The position numbers and the translations under genes are program-made. From Oscillibacter sp. UBA6647 (GTDB taxonomy: Bacteria; Bacillota; Clostridia; Oscillospirales; Oscillospiraceae): 5,359 nt of DNA. The notes beneath the pieces are model-generated. The model had not been told where the DNA came from, made no database searches, and saw nothing but the letters and a program-made list of their open reading frames with translations. The stretch is taken from assembly GCA_002455655.1 (NCBI GenBank), contig DKLF01000152.1:3567-8925 (forward strand), read 5' to 3'. Below are positions 1-5,359 of the stretch, piece after piece (the first letter of the stretch is position 1; each line of letters starts with the position of its first letter).

Positions 1-20
1 GTCCGGGCGTACGCCCGGAC
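1..20. repeat. 20-bp perfect palindrome at the window edge
   Basis: GTCCGGGCGT followed by its exact reverse complement ACGCCCGGAC. As RNA it would form an 8-bp GC-rich stem with a GTAC loop. It could be the stem of a terminator for the 140-residue protein gene, whose T-run would fall outside the window, or part of a dispersed repeat. The flanking CTCCG at 21-25 might extend the palindrome if the bases before position 1 are CGGAG. Confidence 0.5.
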
Positions 21-25
21 CTCCG

Positions 26-100
26 TTAATGGGTTCTGTGGGTTTTACCGTCTCGCTTCTCCGGAACGGTCAGGCGGGTGGGAGCGACGGCAAAAATCAC
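26..100 (-). CDS. Doubtful 24-residue reading frame
   Basis: GTG at 100 with GGGAGG four bases upstream (110-105) opens a 24-codon frame ending in TAA at 28-26. The product would be a basic peptide (MIFAVAPTRLTVPEKRDGKTHRTH) with no recognisable domain. The ribosome site is good in sequence but close to the start, and an in-frame TAA lies four codons before the GTG. It may equally be untranslated 3' sequence or part of a repeat tied to the palindrome at 1-20. Confidence 0.2.
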   Translation of the reverse strand: MIFAVAPTRLTVPEKRDGKTHRTH

Positions 101-126
101 AGTACCTCCCGCTTATGAGGGCAGCT

Positions 127-549
127 TTACTCCCCGCCGGGCCTTTCCTGACTTAATGCGCTGTTCATCATCAGCAACAGCTCCAACACACTGCGGAAAC
201 TCTCTTCCCTGCGGCCCTCCAGCCACCGGACGGAGCCCTGCCAACTTGCGTTTTGGCGAAATAAAATTCGCAGACTGAACGTAGCCGCGCGGCCCTGCTC
301 CGGGCCCGAAGCCGTGCCCGCCATAGGCGGCTCCACCGAAGCGAAGGTGCGCGTGCACGCAAAAGGCTCCGGAAATTTTGTATCGTCCAGCAATCTCTCC
401 ATCTCCAGAAGAAATTGCATCACGCCGCGAAACGCAACGGGCTCCTCAAGCCCCGGATTGATCAGCCGCCCCCTCCACGCGCCGTCTGCGCACTCGTCCA
501 CGCAGACCACAGTGTCGCAGTACCGGCTGTCCCACCGCTTGTCCTCCAT
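127..549 (-). CDS. Conserved-looking hypothetical protein, 140 residues
   Basis: I cannot assign a function. The 140-residue product has no signal peptide or membrane helix. Seen: an N-terminal segment with three cysteines (Cys11, Cys16, Cys20) and a fourth at Cys65; a central stretch RLINPGLEEPVAFRGVMQFL (28-47) followed by LEMERLLDD; a low-complexity Pro/Ala/Gly linker about 73-88; and a C-terminal part FSLRILFRQNASWQGSVRW then LEGRREESFRSVLELLLMM. That alternation of strand and helix, with distinctive NASWQG and FRSVLELL motifs, looks like a conserved small fold, and I have an impression of similar unannotated clostridial proteins, but I cannot confirm it. Reality as a gene is supported by a well-placed extended -10 promoter about 45 bases upstream and a purine-rich site (GGAAGGGA, 561-568) about 11 bases before the ATG. 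It lies 167 bases beyond the cyclase gene and so is probably a separate unit rather than part of the c-di-GMP operon. Confidence 0.8.
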   Translation of the reverse strand: MEDKRWDSRYCDTVVCVDECADGAWRGRLINPGLEEPVAFRGVMQFLLEMERLLDDTKFPEPFACTRTFASVEPPMAGTASGPEQGRAATFSLRILFRQNASWQGSVRWLEGRREESFRSVLELLLMMNSALSQERPGGE

Positions 550-594
550 TTTTGTGCCACGTCCCTTCCTCTTGGACTTTTTAAAACTTGCTAT

Positions 595-603
595 ATTATA
601 GCA
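595..603 (-). promoter_or_regulatory. Extended -10 promoter for the 140-residue protein gene
   Basis: The minus strand reads TGCTATAAT, a perfect extended -10 element (TGnTATAAT) with a consensus -10 hexamer at 600-595. No good -35 hexamer lies at 17 bases (CCATTA at 623-618), which is typical for extended -10 promoters. Transcription would start near 588 and give a leader of about 39 bases. A second, weaker candidate lies upstream: TTTACA at 670-665, 17 bases, then TGAAAT at 647-642. Confidence 0.6.
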
Positions 604-609
604 TCAGGA

Positions 610-629
610 GGTTACAGTAATGGTTACAG
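610..629 (-). repeat. Tandem 8-bp direct repeat upstream of the -10 element
   Basis: CTGTAACC occurs twice on the minus strand (629-622 and 617-610), separated by ATTA, giving a 12-bp period. The pair covers the place where a -35 element would sit. Two copies in the same orientation next to an extended -10 fit a binding site for an activator or repressor; this is inference from position. Confidence 0.45.
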
Positions 630-716
630 GTTTTGTTTGGAATTTCATCCTGCAATAAATAGTATGTAAAATTTTTTAGAGCGGAATACGCCCGTGCTCC
701 GCCGCAAAGCCGAAAT

Positions 717-1937
717 TTATTTCTTCCGCTTCCTCTGCCGCAGCTTATAGTCCCGCTTGTATTCGTACATTTTTTCGTCGGCGGCAGCCAGCAGGTCTCC
801 CGCCTGCATGGTGTTATCCGGTCCCACCGAAATCACGCCGTAGCTCATGCTGCGGTCATAGTCCGCGCCTGCCGTCACAAGACTGCCGCGAAGCTGCTCC
901 ATGCGCTGCGCCGCTGACTCCGCATCCCAGTTTTCCACAAGCAGCATAAACTCGTCCCCGCCGATGCGGCAGACCACCGCATTCGGAGAGAAATTCAGCA
1001 TGGCCCCAGACATGGCCATGATATACCGGTCGCCCTCCTCGTGGCCGTACCGGTCATTGACCTGCTTCAAATCGTCCATGTCGATGAAGCAAAGGGCAAA
1101 GCTCCGCTTCTCCGCAATCCACTTCTCCAGCGTCTCCATTCCATAACGTCGGTTGTTCAGTTGGGTCAGCGTGTCAAAATTTGCAATATTCTGAAGCTTC
1201 CGCATTTGCTCCCGCTCCGCGCTGATGTCGGCCAGCACAAACGCCATGGCATTGTACTGGTCCCAGCGCAGGGGATGCACCGACACGGAAAAATTCTGTG
1301 TCTTGCCGCCGTCCGCCGGGAGTTCCAGCTCCGTCACATAAATGTCGCTCTTCCCGCGCATGGCGTCTGTCTGTCGCTTCAGCCACGCAAGCAACTCTGT
1401 CGCGCCGTCATCGCTGACGGGAAGGTCGTTCGACGCGCTGCTGACAAACAGAATATCCGAGGTGTCCGCATCGGTCACAATGATCTGCTGTTCAATCTGC
1501 TTGGCCAGCATTTCGTAAAGACTTCTGCTCTGCATCATGGTGCGGATCTGCTCCAGGAGAACCGTCCTCCGCCGGTCAAGCTGTTCGATCATGGTGTTAA
1601 AGGCGTCGGAAAAGTCCCCCATAAAGTCCACGCGCTGACGGTAATCGCCCATGGCCACCTGCTGGGTCTGCCACGTCAAATGCCTGAGGGAGGCGTGGAG
1701 CGCTTTCAGGGGAGCGGCCAGCTCATTGTCGGGTCGGGGCAGCTTTACGTTCAGATTCCCCTTGGAAATGGCCTTGGCAAGTCTCGCGTTGTCCGCCAGA
1801 CATTTACAGAAAGCAACCATACTGTTTCCAAGTTCCTGAAATTCCTCCGGCAACTCCCCCACGTTTAAAACGGCGCTCTCGGGGTCGTGCATCACCTGTT
1901 TCAGATAGCCCTGCAAAATCTCCGCCGCCGCGTTCAT
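717..1937 (-). CDS. Soluble diguanylate cyclase, HAMP-like-PAS-GGDEF
   Basis: Predicted cytoplasmic diguanylate cyclase of 406 residues, which would condense two GTP into c-di-GMP. Seen: helical start 1-50; two HAMP-like segments (AKAISKGNLNVKLP from about 54, then VAMGDYRQRVDFMGDFSDAFNTM from about 94); coiled linker about 118-140; PAS fold about 140-240 ending in AFVLADISAEREQ; GGDEF domain about 245-395 with DTLTQLNNRR, metal Asp286 in IDMDDLKQVND, GHEEGD and GGDEF at 326-330. The active site looks complete. The RxxD product-inhibition site is absent (Ser-Pro-Asn-Ala in place of RxxD). There is no membrane helix, which is unusual for HAMP-containing proteins but known for soluble poly-HAMP signalling proteins. 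The C-terminus is strongly basic (RQRKRKK). An in-frame TAA two codons upstream fixes the ATG at 1937 as the earliest start; its ribosome site is weak (GTGAG), suggesting translational coupling to the V4R gene 34 bases upstream. The V4R protein is an attractive regulator of this cyclase, but that is inference. Confidence 0.94.
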   Translation of the reverse strand: MNAAAEILQGYLKQVMHDPESAVLNVGELPEEFQELGNSMVAFCKCLADNARLAKAISKGNLNVKLPRPDNELAAPLKALHASLRHLTWQTQQVAMGDYRQRVDFMGDFSDAFNTMIEQLDRRRTVLLEQIRTMMQSRSLYEMLAKQIEQQIIVTDADTSDILFVSSASNDLPVSDDGATELLAWLKRQTDAMRGKSDIYVTELELPADGGKTQNFSVSVHPLRWDQYNAMAFVLADISAEREQMRKLQNIANFDTLTQLNNRRYGMETLEKWIAEKRSFALCFIDMDDLKQVNDRYGHEEGDRYIMAMSGAMLNFSPNAVVCRIGGDEFMLLVENWDAESAAQRMEQLRGSLVTAGADYDRSMSYGVISVGPDNTMQAGDLLAAADEKMYEYKRDYKLRQRKRKK

Positions 1938-1960
1938 ACATTACTCACATCACTTTCCAT
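1934..1960 (-). other. Eight-codon minicistron overlapping the cyclase start
   Basis: Between the V4R stop and the cyclase start, ATG at 1960 begins an eight-residue frame (MESDVSNV) whose TGA at 1936-1934 overlaps the cyclase ATG at 1937-1935 as ATGA. Its own ribosome site is poor (GGGGCGG directly before the ATG). It might carry ribosomes from the V4R gene to the cyclase start, or be chance. Confidence 0.2.
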
Positions 1961-1971
1961 GCCGCCCCGGC

Positions 1972-2502
1972 TTAAACCGGCGTTCCCCGGAAGCGGCACA
2001 CCCGGTCGCCATTGGCCCAGCAGTCGATTTCCCGCACGGTGTACTTTTCACCGGTGTACGCCTCCAGAATCCCCTCGATAAAGCCCTCGTCGTAGTAGCA
2101 TACGGTTCCGTTGGTGACGGGAATGCCGCTGCAATCTAAATCCTCCGCTACCGTCAGCACAATCTCCCCGGTATCCTCCACATAGCTTTCCATCCGCAAG
2201 ATGCCGATTTTCAGCTCTTTGAGCGCCTTTTGCAGGTCCGCCACAAAGCCGCCGAACTCCACTGTCAGGTCCAGCGCATGCTTTGCAAATTCCGCGCCCG
2301 CCAGATAGCCCGCCTGACGAAAGTAGGCGTTGGCCTGCTGGTTGCCGCACTCCCGGCTCAGCACATCCAGCATGGTATACTGCATCAGGCGATAGACCAG
2401 CACCGGCATATCCATGCCCAAGTCTCCCCGTCCGCTCTTGACGTCGCCCAGATTCTCCCACTTGAAACAATTATGAGTAGGCGGTTGTTTCTCCGTGTTC
2501 AT
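1972..2502 (-). CDS. Stand-alone V4R (4-vinyl reductase family) domain protein, probable small-molecule sensor
   Basis: A 176-residue soluble protein that is essentially one V4R domain. The V4R family includes the effector-binding regions of the phenol and xylene regulators DmpR, MopR and XylR, and the bacteriochlorophyll protein BchJ. Family members bind small, often aromatic or hydrophobic ligands and many carry a metal site. Seen: conserved C-terminal pattern with Cys124, Cys135, Glu158, Cys161 and Cys169 (DLDCSG, TVCYYDEGFIEGIL, REIDCWANGDRVCRF). The spacing Cys-23-Glu-3-Cys-8-Cys matches the zinc site I recall for MopR. The N-terminal half (about 30-105) is mainly helical in character. 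No membrane segment or other domain is visible. Start: ATG at 2502, with AGGGG overlapping the upstream TAG stop and 7 bases before the ATG; a TTG one codon earlier would leave only 4 bases. It sits 10 bases after the membrane sensor gene and 34 before a diguanylate cyclase gene, which suggests it supplies a ligand signal to c-di-GMP turnover. The family call is strong; the ligand and the partner are inference. Confidence 0.93.
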   Translation of the reverse strand: MNTEKQPPTHNCFKWENLGDVKSGRGDLGMDMPVLVYRLMQYTMLDVLSRECGNQQANAYFRQAGYLAGAEFAKHALDLTVEFGGFVADLQKALKELKIGILRMESYVEDTGEIVLTVAEDLDCSGIPVTNGTVCYYDEGFIEGILEAYTGEKYTVREIDCWANGDRVCRFRGTPV

Positions 2503-2507
2503 CAAAA

Positions 2508-2514
2508 TTCCCCT
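2508..2514 (-). promoter_or_regulatory. Ribosome binding site of the V4R gene, overlapping the upstream stop
   Basis: AGGGGA on the minus strand starts inside the TAG stop codon (2515-2513) of the membrane sensor gene and lies about 7 bases before the ATG at 2502. The overlap implies translational coupling of the two genes and favours ATG 2502 over TTG 2505. Confidence 0.65.
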
Positions 2515-5290
2515 AAGCCTGCGGCCCGTAAAATAGATCCCCGTATTCCTCTTGCAGCACTTCCAGCATCAAGCCCGCCATCTGCGGGTCAAACTGCGTG
2601 CCCATATTTTCCCGAATTTCGGCTGTGGCCTGCTTTACAGTGACAGCCGGCCGATACACGCGCTTGCTGGTCATGGCGTCATAGGCGTCCGCCACCGCGA
2701 GAATCCGGCAGGCCATAGGAATTTCCGTCCCTTTCAGCCCCCGGGGGTACCCCCCGCCGTCCCAGCGCTCATGGTGGGAAAGTATCATCTCCGCCACGCT
2801 GGAAAGCTCCGGCGTCGCCTGCGCGATGCGGAAGCCGATCTCGGGATGCCGCTTCATCTCATCCCATTCCGCCTCAGTGAGCGGCCCCGGCTTTCTCAAA
2901 ACATCAGGATTAACGCCCACCTTCCCCACGTCGTGCAGCAGGGCAAGGAGGGACAGCTCGTCCATCTCCTTAGAGGAGAGCTGAAGCTTTTTACCCACGG
3001 CGTGGCAATATTTTTCCAGCCGTTTAGAGTGCTCCTCCGTTTCGTTGCTCTTTTCGTAGAGCGTTGCAAGCAGCGTGCTGATGATGGCGTTGCGATAGCT
3101 CTTGCCGTCCAGCAGCTTCTGCTGATACATGTATTCCTCCGCCCGCTGCAGCGCGGTCTGCACGGCGGTGTCGGCGTTGTCCTTGCACGCACACCCCAGC
3201 GACAGGCTGAGCGCCAGACTGCTCCCTTTGATTTCAACCTGAATATTTCTGATGCACCGGATGACCGCCTCCGCTTCTTCCAGCCCCTTCCCCGGCATGA
3301 GAATCACAAATTCGTCTCCGCCCAGCCGGGCGACAAAATCGCCCCTGCCGCTGCACTCCTCCATCATCTTGGCCACGCTTTTAAGCAGCGCGTCCCCTGC
3401 GCTGTGACCAAACACGTCGTTGGTGATCTTGAGGCCGTTTACATCTGCCATAATCACCGAGACCGGAGCCTCTCCCGCCGCGTCCATGCGGCTCATCGTC
3501 TCTTCAATGTACCGGCGGTTATACAATCCTGTCAAAGAGTCGTGATAGCTCAAAAACTCAATTTCCCTGCTGTGGGCCTTTTCGCTGCTGACATCCCGGA
3601 ACACCATCACAACGCCCATGGTATCCTGGCGCTCATCCCCACGGATAGGAGCGGCGTTGTCGGCAATCGGGGTAGGTCTGCCCTGCCGGTCCACCAGCTC
3701 CGTGTGATTGGCAAGGCCCATTACCAGCCCCGTCTCCAGCACCTTTTGCACCGGATTCTCCGCTGGTCGTCCCGTCTCCTCGTTGCGCAGAACAAACACC
3801 TCTGAAAAGGGCCTGCCCAAAGCCTGTCCGTCCCCCCAGCCCGTCAGCCGCTCGGAAACGGCGTTCATTCCCGTGATGATTCCCTCCCGGTTTGTGGTGA
3901 CCACGCCGTCGCCGATGGACTGGAGCGTGGTGCGCAGCAGCTCCTTCTCCCGGAGTAGTTCCTCCCGATAGCACTCCCTCTCCGTCACGTCGAACAAAAT
4001 CGCGTAAAGCAGCCTGCGGTCTTTGTCCCAAATCTCGGAGGCGTATACGTCCAGCAGCCTTGTCTCCCCGTTTCTCAGGCGGTGGGGAGCGGCCTCAAAA
4101 AGCGCGCCCGCGGCCATTTCACCATGTATTTTTTGAAGCTGAATGTCTCCGGGCAGAAGGTTAAACTCCTGCACGTTCTTTCCCAGCATCTCCTGCTTTT
4201 CAAAGCCGAAATAGCGCAGCAGGGCGGGGTTTGCGTCCATAATTTCTCCCGTGTCCGCGTCTATCACCAGTTTCAGCGCGCTGTGCTGCTCAAACATCGC
4301 CTGAAGCCGCGATGCAAACGCCCGGTTGCTCCGTTGGGCCGCGTCCAGCTTTTCCTTGTTGGAAAGAAGCTGATACAAAACAACCCCCGCAGCCGACACG
4401 GTAATCAGAATGGTGGTGATGCTGGTAGTCACCACATCCCGAAACAACACGGCAGAGCGCAGCAGAACATCGGGCCCCCGCACAACGGTCACCAGATACC
4501 AGCCGTTATACTCCAGATGTGCGGAGGAAAGAAAATAAGTATCTCCCTTGCCAAAAATTTTTGCGCCGGAGGACCCTCCATTCATCACGCCCACGACTAT
4601 TTTGCCGACCTCCGGTTCCGACAGGCCGTATCCGCGCAGATCGTCAAACAGATTTTCCCCGTGCTCCGGCTGATAGGTGTTATAGACAATCTCTCCACTG
4701 CCGGTGACGACGCAGCTATACGGATTCTGATACACGCCGCCGTCGGAAGCGCTGGAAAGCAAATTTTTCTCCTTCAGGCGGACGCAGAGCGCACCGATCA
4801 TGCCGGAATCGCCAATCAGCGGCCTGATGATCACAATATCCTTTTTTTCCTCCTCGCCAACCACCGCGCTGATGACGGTAACGCCCTTTTGAAGCCGCCC
4901 CGTGTCCTCCTCGCTAATCAGCAGCTTCCCCTCTTCAATTTCCTCCGTGGAAAGATAGGTCACAAAATCACCGGTCACAAAGCCGCTGTGCCGATCCAAT
5001 CGCTCTTGAATATCTCCCGCAAGCCCGGCTTCGGAGCTTAAAAGCATGGCTTCCGCCGTTTTCAGGGACTTCAGCGCCCCCGCAATATCCCGTTTGATGC
5101 CCACGGCGGTGTGTTGGGTATTGGTATTCAGACTGGCAGTGACAATTCTCTCAAACTCCGCGTCCAGCTTTTGCTTCTCCCACAGTAAAAGCAGGCCAAT
5201 AGACATCGTAAACACCAGCACAATAAGCACAAATCCCCGAACTGACCCTTTTTTTAACGCCAGAATAAGTTTTTGCTTGGCGTTTTTCAC
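2513..5290 (-). CDS. Membrane sensor with Cache-like, PAS-PAS-GGDEF and HD-GYP domains (c-di-GMP synthesis and degradation)
   Basis: Predicted inner-membrane sensor of 925 residues that can both make c-di-GMP (GGDEF) and hydrolyse it (HD-GYP). Residue numbers count from the GTG at 5290. Seen: membrane helix at about 19-37; extracytoplasmic region about 38-284, whose pattern (VVTGSGEIVYNT near 194-205, then YNGWYLVTVV near 261-270) resembles dCACHE ligand-binding domains; second helix about 286-308; PAS about 325-438; PAS about 448-570; GGDEF domain about 575-730 with DSLTGLYNRR, metal Asp616 in DVNGLKITND, and GGDEF at 657-661; HD-GYP about 735-915 with HD at 786-787, His815, HHERWDGGGYP at 839-849 and DAYDAMTSKRVYR from 868. 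Every catalytic motif is intact, so both activities are plausible. The RxxD inhibitory site is missing (Gly648 where Arg is expected). Start choice: a perfect AGGAGG lies 7 bases before the GTG, whereas the upstream ATG at 5338 has no clear ribosome site and would add 16 residues ahead of the membrane helix. Probably the first gene of an operon with the V4R and cyclase genes. The ligand and the net direction of activity are unknown. Confidence 0.95.
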   Translation of the reverse strand: MKNAKQKLILALKKGSVRGFVLIVLVFTMSIGLLLLWEKQKLDAEFERIVTASLNTNTQHTAVGIKRDIAGALKSLKTAEAMLLSSEAGLAGDIQERLDRHSGFVTGDFVTYLSTEEIEEGKLLISEEDTGRLQKGVTVISAVVGEEEKKDIVIIRPLIGDSGMIGALCVRLKEKNLLSSASDGGVYQNPYSCVVTGSGEIVYNTYQPEHGENLFDDLRGYGLSEPEVGKIVVGVMNGGSSGAKIFGKGDTYFLSSAHLEYNGWYLVTVVRGPDVLLRSAVLFRDVVTTSITTILITVSAAGVVLYQLLSNKEKLDAAQRSNRAFASRLQAMFEQHSALKLVIDADTGEIMDANPALLRYFGFEKQEMLGKNVQEFNLLPGDIQLQKIHGEMAAGALFEAAPHRLRNGETRLLDVYASEIWDKDRRLLYAILFDVTERECYREELLREKELLRTTLQSIGDGVVTTNREGIITGMNAVSERLTGWGDGQALGRPFSEVFVLRNEETGRPAENPVQKVLETGLVMGLANHTELVDRQGRPTPIADNAAPIRGDERQDTMGVVMVFRDVSSEKAHSREIEFLSYHDSLTGLYNRRYIEETMSRMDAAGEAPVSVIMADVNGLKITNDVFGHSAGDALLKSVAKMMEECSGRGDFVARLGGDEFVILMPGKGLEEAEAVIRCIRNIQVEIKGSSLALSLSLGCACKDNADTAVQTALQRAEEYMYQQKLLDGKSYRNAIISTLLATLYEKSNETEEHSKRLEKYCHAVGKKLQLSSKEMDELSLLALLHDVGKVGVNPDVLRKPGPLTEAEWDEMKRHPEIGFRIAQATPELSSVAEMILSHHERWDGGGYPRGLKGTEIPMACRILAVADAYDAMTSKRVYRPAVTVKQATAEIRENMGTQFDPQMAGLMLEVLQEEYGDLFYGPQA

Positions 5291-5297
5291 ACAGTTG

Positions 5298-5303
5298 CCT
5301 CCT
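5298..5303 (-). promoter_or_regulatory. Ribosome binding site that decides the GTG start of the membrane sensor
   Basis: A perfect AGGAGG reads on the minus strand, 7 bases before GTG at 5290. This is the strongest ribosome site in the window and argues that the ATG codons at 5338 and 5329 are not the true start. Confidence 0.8.
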
Positions 5304-5306
5304 GTT

Positions 5307-5334
5307 ACAATATATTTGGTGGAAGACATGGCAA
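5307..5334 (-). promoter_or_regulatory. Weak promoter candidate of the c-di-GMP operon
   Basis: The minus strand has TTGCCA at 5334-5329 (5 of 6 to consensus), a 16-base spacer, then TATTGT at 5312-5307 (4 of 6). TATATT at 5314-5309 is a better hexamer but only 14 bases away. Transcription from here would leave almost no leader before the ribosome site, so the real promoter may lie outside the window. Confidence 0.2.
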
Positions 5335-5347
5335 CCATCCATGTCTT
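5323..5347. repeat. 9-bp perfect inverted repeat in the operon leader
   Basis: AAGACATGG (5323-5331) and CCATGTCTT (5339-5347) are exact reverse complements separated by 7 bases. With the GTG start, this lies in non-coding leader, 33 bases upstream of the start codon. It could be an operator for a dimeric regulator or an RNA hairpin. There is no run of T after it in the reading direction, so it is not a simple terminator. Confidence 0.55.
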
Positions 5348-5359
5348 TTACCATCTTGT

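Noticed and set aside
681..702. GCGGA/TCCGC hairpin just after the cyclase stop as a terminator
   Set aside because: Only five clean base pairs, a mismatch-containing inner stem, and no T-run directly after it on the minus strand (the sequence continues TCTAAAAAATTTT).
1041..1868. Plus-strand open frame of 275 codons
   Set aside because: Antisense shadow of the soluble cyclase; composition is not protein-like.
2552..3805. Long plus-strand open frame of 417 codons
   Set aside because: It lies antisense to the GGDEF/HD-GYP coding region, its translation is rich in His, Arg and Pro with no domain, and it is explained by GC-rich codon structure of the real gene.
4082..5041. Plus-strand open frame of 319 codons
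   Set aside because: Antisense to the sensor and PAS region of the membrane protein; no recognisable domain, no convincing ribosome site.
5304..5359. c-di-GMP riboswitch in the operon leader
   Set aside because: The visible leader is too short and shows none of the conserved GEMM core; only a simple inverted repeat is present.
1..5359. CRISPR array, tRNA, rRNA or insertion sequence
   Set aside because: No regularly spaced repeats, no tRNA-like cloverleaf, no transposase frame and no terminal inverted repeats were seen.

Overview
The window reads as part of a Gram-positive, anaerobe-type (Clostridia, Bacillota) chromosome. It is moderately GC-rich, has strong AGGAGG-like ribosome binding sites, and its protein style resembles the Oscillospiraceae (Oscillibacter, Flavonifractor and similar). 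That taxonomic placement is an inference from composition and protein style, not a database match. All four supported genes lie on the minus strand and are transcribed from the right end of the window towards the left; no plus-strand gene is supported.

From right to left (5' to 3' of the transcript): (1) a 925-residue membrane sensor with an extracytoplasmic Cache-like region, two PAS domains, a GGDEF domain and an HD-GYP domain, so it carries both the synthesis and the degradation module for cyclic di-GMP; (2) ten bases later, a 176-residue free-standing V4R (4-vinyl reductase family) protein with a complete Cys/Glu metal-site signature; (3) 34 bases later, a 406-residue soluble diguanylate cyclase with a HAMP-like, PAS, GGDEF layout. 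The tight spacing makes these three a probable operon. The simplest reading is a c-di-GMP control unit in which a membrane sensor and a small-molecule-binding V4R protein set the activity of the synthesis and degradation enzymes. Both GGDEF domains keep their catalytic motifs but lack the RxxD inhibitory site.

A 167-base AT-rich gap follows (550-716). It holds an extended -10 promoter with a tandem 8-bp repeat directly upstream. This promoter appears to drive a separate gene for a 140-residue protein of unknown function. The left end (1-126) has a 20-bp perfect palindrome at the edge and a doubtful 24-codon reading frame. The right end holds the leader of the operon, with an inverted repeat overlapping a weak promoter candidate.
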